64,000 nt of DNA, taken from positions 214,807 to 278,806 of the forward strand of contig FWCC01000141.1 in NCBI GenBank assembly GCA_900169235.1. Reading direction: 5' to 3'. The notes under the pieces were generated by a model. The model worked only from the letters and a program-made list of their open reading frames with translations, ran no database searches and was not told the origin of the DNA. A program made the translations under genes and the position numbers. The DNA is from Zarea fungicola (Eukaryota; Ascomycota; Sordariomycetes; Hypocreales; Cordycipitaceae). How positions within the stretch are numbered: position 1 is the first letter of the stretch; each line of letters opens with the position of its first letter. Shown here piece by piece: positions 10,417-20,917 of this stretch.

Positions 10417-12558
10417 ATGGCTGGACCGCGTAACCCGGCGTTTGCGCGCTGGGCCGGCCAGACTTGGCAACGCTTTGCAACGCGCCGCTATGCGAAAGCG
10501 GGCCTGTTCTCTGCCGATTCTCCCACCGGGATGAAGATAGTTGACGACATCAAGCAGCGAGTTCGCTCAGGCAAGACTTGCTACATTGTCGGTTTAGGAG
10601 TAGCTGGGCACAACGCCGGTGCCGCGCTTTTGAAGGTTTCGCTGCTGGACGGCATCCAGCTCCTCTCCAACGATGAAGAAGAACGATTTAGCGGGGAGAA
10701 GCACTATAAGCATTATCCCAAGCACGCCATTAATGAGCTGCATCGCCGTCTACTTGCCCGCGGTGTACAGCCCTCTGAAGTGGCGGCCTGGGGGACAAGT
10801 TGGGACTACAGCAACCTGGAATCATTGTTCGTGAGGAGCTTCGCCGAAGAGTTTCCATATAATCTAAAGCTTTTAAAGAGCGACGATGCAATGGATCCGG
10901 CCGAACAATTCAAGGAAGCTCTTCAGGCGCCAAACAAGATCCGTGAGCAGCTTGGCCTCGATGTCACTCCGCAGCTGCTCATGTTTCCACACCACGAGAA
11001 CCATGCCTCCTTTTCATATGCCGCCTCTCCATTCGCGAAGAATGGTCGACCGACCATGATCTCAGTCGTGGACGGGACTGGGGATCGGGGATCCATCTCG
11101 TACTATCGAGGAGAGAACGGAAAGGTCACCGAGCTCTATTGCAACCAAAGTGTGTGCGACTCGCTTGGTTGGTTCTACAGTGTCATCAGCTCGACACAAG
11201 GCGGCTGGACGCCGCTGAGCAGTGAGGGCCGCTATATGGGGGCGGTCGCTTGGGGGGACGACAACAGACTTACCAATCCCTATTATCGACGTCTGCGAGA
11301 CATCTTCCATTTCGGCGCCGATGGACAGGTTCAGCTGAATCGCCAGCTGGCGAATTGGCACATCGCTGGATGGCATGCTCCTTACACGCCGGCACTCGAG
11401 GCCATTCTCGGCAAACCCATCCCCCTCGAGCGAATGTGGAACCCCGATGCTGTCCTCGACATCAATTCCATCCAGCATTCGGCCATCACCCGTGATCGCG
11501 TCGATCTCGCTGCTGCCACACAGCTTGTTTTTGAAGACGTCATATTCCATATCGTCGATTACCTGATTCGCAACAGTCGCAGTGATCAGCTTGTCATGTC
11601 GGGCGGGACTGCACTTAATGCGCTCGCTAATATGAGACTACTGGAACACTTCGATAACCAATGGTACAAGCGCAATCTAGGCATGGACACACAACTCAAG
11701 TTGTGGATTCCTCCTGTGACAGGCGATGCCGGTGTCACAATAGGGGCTGCGTACAGCGCTGCCATGCGAGCAGAGGTCCCCTGCGGTGACAACCTGAAGC
11801 AGGCCTCCTGGTGCGGAATTCCAGCTACAGTCGATGAGATTCAGGCTGCCTTAGACAAGGATCCAAAAATCGCCTTCCAGCGACTCGGTAACGTCAACCA
11901 TGACGCTGATCGTCTGAGGGTCGCCGACCTCATGGCGTATACCCTTGAACGCGACGGCGTTCTCGGCCTGTACCAAGGCTCAGCTGAGACTGGTCCGCGT
12001 GCATTGGGACAGCGTTCCATCCTTGCCAATCCCTGCAACCCCGACACTAGGCAAATACTTAATGAGCGAGTAAAGTTTCGTGAAGCAATTCGTCCCCTGG
12101 CGCCGATGGTGACACGGGAGCATGCCGACCGGTTCTTTGAGCTGTCCGAGGGCGCGGCGGCCGATGACTACAACGCCTACCGCTACATGGTTCTTGCAGT
12201 AAAGGCACGTCGTTTGGCTCACGAAAAGATTCCCGCTGTTGTCCACAAGGACGGGACGTGTAGGGTTCAGATAGTTACGTCTGAATCCAACCCGCTGGTC
12301 CACGACTATCTGCAGGCTATGGGCCGCCGGCTCGGAGCGGAAGTATCTGTGAACACGTCGCTGAATGTTGGCGGCCCAATTTGCCAAACTCCTGCGCAAG
12401 CACTGGCTGTTGTGAAGCGGGCGAAGGCGCTCACGGGGCTGATCCTAGTTGGCGGTGAAGGAGAGATGTTCCTCGCTTGGCATGCTGTGGACACCGATTT
12501 TAAAGATGGCGGTAAACGATTGCAGAAATTGGTATCCAGTCATGCCGCTGAGCTCTAG
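10417..12558 (+). CDS. bacterial-type O-carbamoyltransferase (NodU/CmcH/TobZ family)
   Basis: Intronless 713-residue protein. In the family, the N-terminal Kae1-like domain and C-terminal domain convert carbamoyl phosphate and ATP to a carbamoyl-adenylate and pass the carbamoyl group to a hydroxyl. Visible motifs in order: metal-binding HHENHA at 192-197, DGTGD at 219-223, EGRYMG at 270-275, SGGTALNALAN, PPVTGDAG, the signature GSAETGPRALGQRSILANP, and NTSLNVGGP near the C-terminus. Family members are usually 550-600 residues. The extra 50-60 at the N-terminus are Arg-rich with few acids, like a mitochondrial presequence. The gene looks more GC-rich than its flanks. Placed beside a cyclase, GGPP synthase and P450, it probably carbamoylates an oxidised diterpene. 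Such enzymes are mainly known from bacteria, so transfer is plausible but unproven. Confidence 0.9.
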   Translation: MAGPRNPAFARWAGQTWQRFATRRYAKAGLFSADSPTGMKIVDDIKQRVRSGKTCYIVGLGVAGHNAGAALLKVSLLDGIQLLSNDEEERFSGEKHYKHYPKHAINELHRRLLARGVQPSEVAAWGTSWDYSNLESLFVRSFAEEFPYNLKLLKSDDAMDPAEQFKEALQAPNKIREQLGLDVTPQLLMFPHHENHASFSYAASPFAKNGRPTMISVVDGTGDRGSISYYRGENGKVTELYCNQSVCDSLGWFYSVISSTQGGWTPLSSEGRYMGAVAWGDDNRLTNPYYRRLRDIFHFGADGQVQLNRQLANWHIAGWHAPYTPALEAILGKPIPLERMWNPDAVLDINSIQHSAITRDRVDLAAATQLVFEDVIFHIVDYLIRNSRSDQLVMSGGTALNALANMRLLEHFDNQWYKRNLGMDTQLKLWIPPVTGDAGVTIGAAYSAAMRAEVPCGDNLKQASWCGIPATVDEIQAALDKDPKIAFQRLGNVNHDADRLRVADLMAYTLERDGVLGLYQGSAETGPRALGQRSILANPCNPDTRQILNERVKFREAIRPLAPMVTREHADRFFELSEGAAADDYNAYRYMVLAVKARRLAHEKIPAVVHKDGTCRVQIVTSESNPLVHDYLQAMGRRLGAEVSVNTSLNVGGPICQTPAQALAVVKRAKALTGLILVGGEGEMFLAWHAVDTDFKDGGKRLQKLVSSHAAEL

Positions 12559-12966
12559 TCAATATTGAATGTCCCAACTGCATTGTCTTGATCTCCAACA
12601 CCTGCATTCAGTTGGCTACGCTTGAGATGACTCCCGGAGAACCCAATCTTGTCATCTGGTCTTTTGCCTTCTTTTGTCTTGATTTATCCTCTTAAGCTTG
12701 TAACCTGGAATTTTTTAGATAATTTGCATCCATTATATACTGCACTTTGCCCTAGTAGGGATATACCAGCTCTGAGTACGGCGCACAATCACTACTACTA
12801 CTACAAATGCCGGAAGTCTCGGCTTATTACACGTGATAGCTATCTAGCCATAGGCTATAAGTATTCATTTACAGGCCAATCCTAGCCAGTAATCATCAAT
12901 CTTAAAACTAACCCCTGAACACCTCGGCTGCTGAAATGAATGATACATTGACCTTAACACTATAAT
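12559..12966. other. convergent intergenic spacer
   Basis: The 3' regions of the carbamoyltransferase (+) and the membrane protein (-) face each other here. There is no gene and no clear terminator structure. Confidence 0.4.
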
Positions 12967-14571
12967 TTAACTCACGTAACTTGCTTTCCAGGAAGTCCAC
13001 CTTTCCTTGGCAGTCGCTTCCAGATCCTTCCACTTTGCCTTCTCACCCTCCTTGAGGTCTCCTGGGAAGAAGGTAGCTAGCATACTCGCACCCGCGTATG
13101 GGTACTTGTCCTCCACCTGAAATAAAGTGTCCATGACCTTTGCCGACCCAACAACTCCAACAAATGTAAGCGGCATACCATATGCGGCGGGATCCCGCAT
13201 TATCCCCGCGGCAAAAATGTTCTGGCAAATGCCAAGGCCGCCCACAGCCAGCAAGAACCAAGTGTTTTCCTTGATACCCGCCGCGGTGATGAGGAGGAGG
13301 ACCCATAGGAGAGCGAGAGCCAGCAAGGCAAACCGGGTGGTGCGCTGGGTTGACACTTTGATGTCACTTGGACCTGCGGCAAGGTCTTCAAGGTCCAGCC
13401 CTTTCCCCTGGCCCAAGATAAGAACGGCATGCTGGCTGCCATTGCCTGTTGTCACGATTACATCCTTCTTGGACTTGTTGCGGCAGGCCCATTTCTCCTC
13501 CTTCCACTGCGGCAGGCTTCCGGTGGCAAAGGAGAGCAGGATACCAACGACTGTGATCAGCATTATGCCCCAATCGCCGTATACACCGCAGGGAATGGCT
13601 GCAATGCCCAGTTGTAGGATGCTTGTGCCCCACCCGAACCAGTAGACAGAGTCATATCCTGGAGCACCAACGTGGGCTTGCTCGGCCTTGTAGACAGAGA
13701 CACACAAGCCGGCTTTTTTAGGAAAGGCCAAGTCGTTACCCGATCCAGGTACTTCCTGATTCGCCTTATTCGTGTCAAAATCGTGTTTGGCCTTGAGCAT
13801 GGTCTCAAGGTGCGCCGACACCTGCTTATCTTTCCACACATCAAAGTCCCTAACAATGCGACTGATGATCCAAGAGTTGTTGCTCCGCGTGTATCCTGAT
13901 TTGGCGTTGGTGACTTGGCAGGGAGTCTCAGGGGGCGGCATGAGTTTGTTATCCCCAATTGCCCTCACCACTGCAGTGACAGCAAACGCGACCCATCCTA
14001 CGACATAATCAGCAAATGAATGACTTGGGGCATTTTGGAAAGAGAGGTTACCAAACGAGAATGCGACTGGAGTTATCTTTGAGCCAACAAGCTGCGCAAG
14101 GGCGCGGGCGACAATGTCACCACCAAGAATGAGGAGCACGGAGAAGACGTCGCCAGGGTTTCGCCATTGGGCCGAAAACGCGTCTGACGGGCGGCCGGGG
14201 GCAAAGGCGCGACGGACAAGGTCTAGCAGGACGGGAGCCATGGTGTTGGTGTGCCAAGTTCTGTATGCGTTGAAGTTCTCTAGAATAGACAAGACCAGAG
14301 ATACGCTCGTGATCGTTAGGTTTACATCTGCAAAAGAAAAATGGGGTGCTTGTATCTCATCAGCTCTTGAAGCTGACGCCGTGTCACTTGTGATATTGGC
14401 CACTAATAATAACAAAGCTGAAATCAAGCCACACAGTAGTGAGTGGGTCGACGTGGCGCATGGGCTTGTGGCTGGCGGCCTGCTTCGGGGGTTAGGGTTA
14501 GCCATTATCCAGCACGGCCGAGACAGGACAACAGCAAGAAATACAGAGGCCGCCATGACGTCTTCCACCAT
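12967..14571 (-). CDS. polytopic integral membrane protein, unrecognised family
   Basis: Intronless, up to 534 residues. Several hydrophobic segments are visible: near the N-terminus, around 125-165 and 185-200, two around 325-360, and three in the C-terminal third. Charged loops separate them, including a long hydrophilic loop at about 200-300. An internal start at Met23 (14505) would remove a short hydrophobic N-terminal stretch and is equally possible. No catalytic or transport motif was recognised. It lies tail-to-tail with the carbamoyltransferase. Its function is unknown and nothing ties it to the terpene pathway except position. Confidence 0.75.
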   Translation of the reverse strand: MVEDVMAASVFLAVVLSRPCWIMANPNPRSRPPATSPCATSTHSLLCGLISALLLLVANITSDTASASRADEIQAPHFSFADVNLTITSVSLVLSILENFNAYRTWHTNTMAPVLLDLVRRAFAPGRPSDAFSAQWRNPGDVFSVLLILGGDIVARALAQLVGSKITPVAFSFGNLSFQNAPSHSFADYVVGWVAFAVTAVVRAIGDNKLMPPPETPCQVTNAKSGYTRSNNSWIISRIVRDFDVWKDKQVSAHLETMLKAKHDFDTNKANQEVPGSGNDLAFPKKAGLCVSVYKAEQAHVGAPGYDSVYWFGWGTSILQLGIAAIPCGVYGDWGIMLITVVGILLSFATGSLPQWKEEKWACRNKSKKDVIVTTGNGSQHAVLILGQGKGLDLEDLAAGPSDIKVSTQRTTRFALLALALLWVLLLITAAGIKENTWFLLAVGGLGICQNIFAAGIMRDPAAYGMPLTFVGVVGSAKVMDTLFQVEDKYPYAGASMLATFFPGDLKEGEKAKWKDLEATAKERWTSWKASYVS

Positions 14572-14954
14572 TCCTACAGCCAGTAGCCAGCTAGCTCACA
14601 TCCATTAGAACTTCACGCTCAATGAAGCAGACGCTGCCTAATTATCTGCCCCGACACGTCTTGCCTGGCGTCGTGGGCGCATTAGGAAATATAGCGGTTC
14701 TCTAGCAGCCGCACTTCAAACCACCTGGAATATCGGTGTCTGGTGGTGACCAAGCCGCATTACCAACAGAATCCGGGGTGCGTTGAAAATTTCCGCAATG
14801 CTGCAAATCGCTTATCGTGGGGCACATCGAAGCGCCGCCAGAGAGTTTATCCGCATGGCAACACAAGCCATTGATGCATTTGGCGCCGCTGTTGCAAGAT
14901 CTATCTGTAAGACATTCAAAGACTAAAGTGTAACATTAGCACTAATCTTGTCTA

Positions 14955-15570
14955 CTAAAGAGTCTGCGAGATCGGAAGCGGCGTACAGTTGGGGACTTGG
15001 CCATTGCCTCTCCAAGTAGTAATCTTGCAGTGGTCGTTGAAGTATGTGTAGGCGCAGTATTTGGCGACGTTGCAGCCGTTCGGCGGAGGAGTTATATCAG
15101 CAATACCTGATACAAGGTTGTATGTCTGGCCGTTATAGACCCATCGGCCGTCGAAGTAGTGCTGATTATAAACGCACTGGTTGATAATGTCGCTTTATTC
15201 CATCAGATTTAGGTATTAACAACAGCAACCATGATTGACCTACTTTGTACCATCCTAAAGCATATATTAGCAACGCTAGAAGGATTATCCCCTATTATTA
15301 AAGAAATCATACATAACAATTCGGAAATCCTGAGCCTGAACTCTTTGTCCGTGATAGAATGACTACTAGTTGTTTGTTGTTGCTAGTCCCCGATGCCGAA
15401 ACCTGACAATTCTTTCCAAGGGCGCAATCGGAATTGGAACACATTTTGTTGCGAGCATCCCAGTAAACATGCAACAGCTCCGACGGAATAGGACCCGCCG
15501 GATTCGAGCAGTCTGCTGCGAGTGCAGAGGCGGCGAAGCAGCCGAGGGAGGCAAAGAGAAGCTGCTTCAT
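14955..15570 (-). CDS. small secreted cysteine-rich protein with an 11-nt exon
   Basis: Three exons on the minus strand, 15313-15570, 15244-15254 (11 nt) and 14955-15192, join in frame to 168 residues. Introns of 58 and 51 nt start GTATGA and GTAGGT and end TTTAG and AAAG. Without the 11-nt exon (encoding Asp-Gly-Thr plus part of Asn) the flanking frames do not connect. The first 18 residues form a signal peptide ending around ALA-AD. The mature part has ten cysteines, consistent with five disulfides in an extracellular protein. No known family was recognised. It could be an effector or a cell-surface protein. Confidence 0.75.
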
Positions 15571-16389
15571 TTGGGCTGTGTTCGACGAGTTTCAATATAA
15601 ATCAAGAACACAGGTCAATGTGAGTTTTGCACGGAGTATTTATATAGTTTATATAAATCTACTCTAATTACGACATGCGGGGTTATACTGAAATCACTCA
15701 ATGTAGATAAGTTTTACCCTCTAAGTGGAAGTTGTATGGCGTGCACATGGCCGCTTCGGAAAATTCAACGAGATCCCTCCGGTAATGATGTGGATGTCTA
15801 ACGCTGCCCTGTGCGTGCCCCCTGCTATTTATCTTTATTGCTCGCATCAGCACTAGAAGGGTCAGCTGAAGATTGAAGCTGGGTGGTACCAACATCAAGT
15901 GGGAATACGCCGAAAGGGGGAATACGCCACGAGGGGAATTTATGGCGAACCTGATAAACGGTGCTTATAAGCACTATACAGAGAAATAGATAGCCAACTC
16001 GAGTCTAAAACTAAACTTAATTATTTCAAAATAGGAAAGCCGTATCTAATACCTATTCATTTGCCGATTTGCCGATTTCAGGTATGCGACATCTGGACAG
16101 ACTCAATTTCTCCCCAAAACGACCCTTCCAGTATCCCCCGTACCGGCTAAACCGTGCCTGCGGGGCTGAATGAGTCGGAAGACATTGTATGGCTTATTAT
16201 CGCAACATCACATACGAGATTAGGCGGCTGGGTGACAACTTGGTTCCATCATTCTTGCATCTAACAACTACCGAAGGCGTCTCAACCACTATTTTATAGC
16301 AGTACGGGTCGTGCCCGCTTAAATAAATGACGAACTAGCCAATTCAAGGCTAGTATTCGGCTGGAAGCGGGTCGATTCATACTTTGGGA
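15571..16389. other. intergenic region
   Basis: About 800 bp containing the promoter of the secreted protein (with a TATATAAA-like element near 15640-15655 on the minus strand) and the 3' region of the MFS gene. No other gene is supported. Confidence 0.4.
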
Positions 16390-18581
16390 TTATACTTTCC
16401 CGGAACTTCCAACCTTGTCCTCTCTCTTGCTCTTTACCGACTTCCACCCTACGCCCCATGAGAATGCAAACTGCAAAACGGAAAGACCTGCCACAAAATA
16501 AAAGACCCAATTAATGCTCTTACAATAAGCAGCTAGCACAGCTGGCAGATCTGCCGGCGGAACGACTGACTGGAAACCTGTCGCGCCGGTTTTAAGTACA
16601 GCATCGACGTCGACAGTAAGGGCGTATTTTGGAATGTTGGTTCGTAGCCCCTGCGCGAAGATGACTTGAGACACTGACGCTGATACCGCGCCAGCAAAAG
16701 TTTGGCTACATGTTAGGATGGCCATGGCAGCAGCCAGATCGGTGCGAGACACAGAATTTTGAATAGCAACCATTGGCTGCCGCGCGCGCGTCAGCATTTG
16801 TCGGTGTATCTGACAGGGGTAGTGCTTAAAAACATGGAGACTCACCACCTGAAATGCTGCTCCACGGCCCAAGCCGCTTACGACGAGATAAGCAGCCCAC
16901 TTTACCGTTGAAGTATCCGTTGACAGGGTCGAGATCAACCCGCTGCTGACTGCGGTGAGGATGCTGCCAAACACACCCCACGGCAAGTAATAACCGAGTT
17001 TGCCCGCTAGAAATCCGGCAGTCAGCGCCGCGCTCATGGGACCCATGGAAGGATACTAAGATAATCTACTTACTCATGATGCCGGAAAGAACTGCCATGA
17101 CCAATTGACCAATGATAGTGGGCAGCAAATCAACGCCACTAATGAGGGCCGACTTGCCACGTACCGCTTGAAAGTATAACGGATTGTAGTACAGCAACGG
17201 GACCGTGATGCCGAATATCATTGCAAACATCATACTGCAGGACCAAACCACCCGCTGTTTGGCCAGGTATCCAGGGAACATGGCGTCTTTGCCCATGTGA
17301 TTCTCCCAGAGAGCGAACACAGCAAACGTGGTGATGCCGCCGCAGAGGAGGCCAATCACCGTGGAGCTGTTCCATGCGTATTGGTTGCCGCCGTACTCAA
17401 GCCCTAAGAGGAGCTGCAACGATGCGCCCACGAAGAATACAAATCCAATAATGTCAAAGTCGCGGGTGAGTGACAGCGTCGGCAATACTTTGCGGAAGGG
17501 TTTCTTTGGCATCTGCTCCGGAATGCGCGTGAACATCAGTAGGACAGCAACGAGGCCCCCGATAGGTAGATTGACATAAAAGCCTAGACAAGACGTTAGC
17601 CAAGGAAAACGTAAACCTGGGCCTGATGGACATACACCAGCGCCACGATGAGTATGTTGTAAATGCGCCTCCAAGCAGAGGACCGCAGGCGAAACCAATC
17701 TGCGCGACTAAGAATGACAAGCTGGTTAGAGCCAGACTCTACATGCCACAGAAAAATTTACAAACCAGTACTTACCTCCCATGCTGATTCCAGTTATGAC
17801 TATTCATTCAAGAGAAAGATTAGCATCCGACTTGTTTGCAGCTCGCCGTCTTGCATTTACCTGGTCGGCGGTGCATGGGCACAGAGCCGGCAACGATAAG
17901 CAGGCCGCCATTCATCAAAGCCGCGCAGCCTATGCCAGCTGTTGCGCGTCCAATGATGAACATTGTTGATGAGGTGGCCACGGCGCAGATGAGCGAGCCA
18001 AGCTCAAACACAGCGAAAAAGGAGAGATATGTCCACTACCGACCGTATAAGTGACAGCCTGCAACGGATCTAGTATAAAACGCCTACCTTGAGCGTGAAA
18101 TGTCTGTAGAGCTTTCCATTCATTGGTTGCAGAGCAGCGCTGTGGAAGGTGTTATTGAGCACACTTGAAAGAAACTATCCGCGCCTCGTACCTCGAAATG
18201 GTGTAGGCACTTCCGTACCATCCAATGTCCTGCAGTGAGTGAAACTCGGTCGTTATGCGAGGAATCGCCTGGACCATTGCGTTAGAAAGATCTTATAGTA
18301 GTGATAAATGTATTATTTACCGTTGTCACTATGGCAACATCCAGCATGAATAGCATGGTAACGAGCGTCACCCCAATCGTCGCCATCACGAGGGGAATGC
18401 CCGTCAACCAGGCCGTCTGGCTCTCCACCCCTTGTGCCTGGTGGTTGGAGGATTCATTTTTGGTTTCTTCTCCCCTTTCTTGTGTATGATCTGGGGAACG
18501 CATTTTGACTTCCTTGTCCGCGTTTGATGGCTGCTGATCGCTGGCGGAGTTGGAGCTGTTCTCGGTAGTAGCGCTTTCCAT
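16390..18581 (-). CDS. MFS multidrug transporter, DHA2 (14-TMS) family
   Basis: Nine exons read leftward: 18321-18581, 18192-18268, 18088-18139, 17861-18035, 17776-17799, 17636-17707, 17074-17583, 16846-17006 and 16390-16776. They join in frame to 572 residues. The product is a plasma-membrane drug:H+ antiporter. A hydrophilic N-terminus of about 55 residues precedes TM1. Family motifs include DVAIVTTAIP in TM1, GWYGSAY, the antiporter motif C region ([12 protein letters not shown]) followed by [14 protein letters not shown], and many hydrophobic segments to the C-terminus. Exon 5 is only 24 nt. Such pumps often export the product of a neighbouring biosynthetic cluster; the terpene genes lie 4 kb away and the Zn2Cys6 regulator is adjacent on the same strand. 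Confidence 0.9.
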
Positions 18582-18960
18582 TGCTGCGAGAATGACGATA
18601 GTTCAAGTGGAAGAATATTAACCGGCTTTTCAACCGACTGCAACTGCAACAGATTCTGCTCCTAATATGATGACGTTTTGGGGTTTCCATCGGCTCCCTT
18701 TTGTATCTGACGCAAGAGCAGCATCATCGGAGTTGGGACTTGTGCCGCTCCGTACCACCGTTGCTTGCACCCTGCCACAGGGTCTCGGAGCCAAAACACG
18801 GGTTCAAGTGGAGTATCACATTATTATAGTAACGTACTCTAAGTATTGATTTATCAGCTTTATTATTAACCCTAGTCTCTCTCTGAACTTCTGTTGAAAC
18901 ACTCCGTATGTAGCTAACCCAACAGGCTCAACTGCCGTTGGAGTGCAAAGTACTCATTGC
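18582..18960. promoter_or_regulatory. MFS promoter / regulator 3' region
   Basis: Short spacer between two genes transcribed in the same direction. It should contain the MFS promoter. No specific motif is assigned. Confidence 0.35.
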
Positions 18961-20917
18961 CTATGCTGCCGGATCACTCATCCACAGATCCTCTGACAAG
19001 CCGAAAAAGCTTTCCCACTCGCCCATATCTTGGGTTGTCACATCCACGGTCAAGTTTGGCGCAGCCGCTCCCTGATCATTCAGGATCGTCCCCCATAACC
19101 CCCGGAGCCTACGGACCATTAGAACAAGGTTGCTAAGGTTTCCGGGTTGGTTATCCCACGTCCGGAGGGCGAGCTGCTCCTGCGCTTGTTGCAATAGCCG
19201 ATCGAAACGGTCGGTAACTTGCAGAATGTCCACCGTATTACGAACTGCTTCGCGGTCCCATCCAGGCCGCTCCAACACAGTCAGGCGAAACAATATATAG
19301 AGGCACCGGGCACCCTCAATCAAGTCCAACCCCGAGAAAGCTGCATAATCTGTAGGGATAATTGTGAAGAAGCAGTCGAAATATCTCTTTGAAGCCATTA
19401 AGCACGCGTAGAGGTAATCTAGTCTCTTCGTCTCCCCCGCGTCTGTCTGAGGATATATTTTCATGGCCGCAGTTACGTATAGGGAGATTTCGGCATGAGA
19501 AAAATGTAGAGTTATGCGTTCTATAGCTCCCATTTCAGTCAGATCAGACGCAATAGTCGCAGCATGGCTGTAGGTTTCTTGACTTACTATCTTGCAGAAG
19601 ATCAGGTGATGTTTTACGTTTCAGCGCGTCAAGGTCGTGTTTGATTGCGTTCATATGGAAGTACAGTGGTGCTTGTGGTGTTTCAGAAATTTCGTGTTCA
19701 GAGCGTGTTAGCTGTACAATTTTGTCCGTGATCAATCGAATGCGACAAATTTCCACCAGGATCAAATCATGTTTTGTCTCGTGCCTTTCTGAGAGGATAT
19801 CTAGAGACTCCGCTAGATGTTTGTTCCATCGCAGAGGCTCCACGAGCCCGAGGAATTGAGAGTTTCTAGTTGCATATTTAGTAAATACATCTCCAAGCCA
19901 CGGAAGAGAGGAAGCGTGGCATACACCGAGCTGAGTATATAACAGCTAATTACAGAGCGCCTTTCATTCATGGTACGGGCGGATGACGCTGGCAGCGGCA
20001 GATGCGGTAGAGCCTCCGCAATGGGGAATTCAGAGATTGTGTTGACCCCTGCGTCACGAGGCGGCCTGTCGAGACCAAGCTCTCGAGTGATAGCCATGGC
20101 CATTTGGGTGTATATGCAAGAGGATCGTACCTGTGGCTGGACTCGGTACGTGATCCTACGTATGTTTAGTATCATAAAGTGAGGCTCTTATCGCAAGAGA
20201 TGGCCTTACCAGCCCGCGTAGACAAGCAAGCCCTGAAGAAGATCCAGGCTCTTGTTACAGTCTACAAGCAGCTTCCTGGCAGCCGTTTCCCTTATGTTAG
20301 CAGCGATTAGGGCCTGTTGAATGGAGTTGCTGGCTTGAGCCGCGCCGATGCATTGCCAAAGGAACGGGGAGGTTTGTTTCAGCTGCTGTGCCGATGTGCC
20401 AGGCGTTATGTTGATGAAGGGAAAGTAGTACAGTTTGTCACGGCAGAAAGCTTGCAGGAGTTCCTCTTCCTCGACCGCTGAAAAGACGGTTAATAGCCCA
20501 TGATGTGACGGCTCATCCGATACTGAGGTGGCGACTTGATTTACACTCTCACTGGATGATTCTTGGTCACAATGGATTGGTGCTGGCGATTGCGTCGTCT
20601 GATCCGAATTGGGCTGCAATTTGGCCATCAAACCGTCCAGCTTTTGTTCCAGTTGCGCCGTCTTGGACAGCGCCTTGGGTTTGCGAACCCGCACCGAAGG
20701 GCGGCACTCCTTCTGCAAGCGGTGACATCTAGGGGATGGGGAAGGTTAGAATGGCCGGGCTGCTCCAGGCTTCTGCGGAGGGTAATAATATGCAAGCCCG
20801 CACCTACCTCTGGCAACCGTGCCCACTAGCGCGAGGAATGCAGCGGCATTTGGATTGTGCGCAGGCCCGACAAGCCCGGCCGTATTCCATGGATATATAC
20901 GAGACGGGGATTTCCAT
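18961..20917 (-). CDS. Zn2Cys6 transcription factor (fungal-specific)
   Basis: Exons read leftward: 20808-20917, 20210-20728, about 19891-20155, about 19588-19837 and 18961-19526, about 569 residues. The DNA-binding cluster is split by intron 1. C16, C19, C26, C35, C38 and C45 give the canonical C-x2-C-x6-C-x8-C-x2-C-x6-C, followed by a basic stretch and a short coiled-coil (LEQKLDGLMAKL). The middle region resembles the fungal transcription-factor domain (IYTQMAMAITRELGLD). The start at 20917 puts the zinc cluster at the N-terminus as usual. Oddity: joining exons 3 and 4 in frame requires loss of 53 nt (19838-19890) that begin AT rather than GT. The canonical GT-AG choice (51 nt) shifts the frame. 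It may control the adjacent MFS gene or the terpene cluster. Confidence 0.85.

Noticed and set aside
14486..14500. TTAGGG-like telomere repeat (also GGTTAGGG near 32520)
   Set aside because: Only one or two units each, one inside a coding sequence; not a telomeric or interstitial telomere array.
12967..14571. Several overlapping open frames on both strands inside the membrane-protein gene
   Set aside because: They are shadows of the 534-residue frame, with no independent domain or start context.
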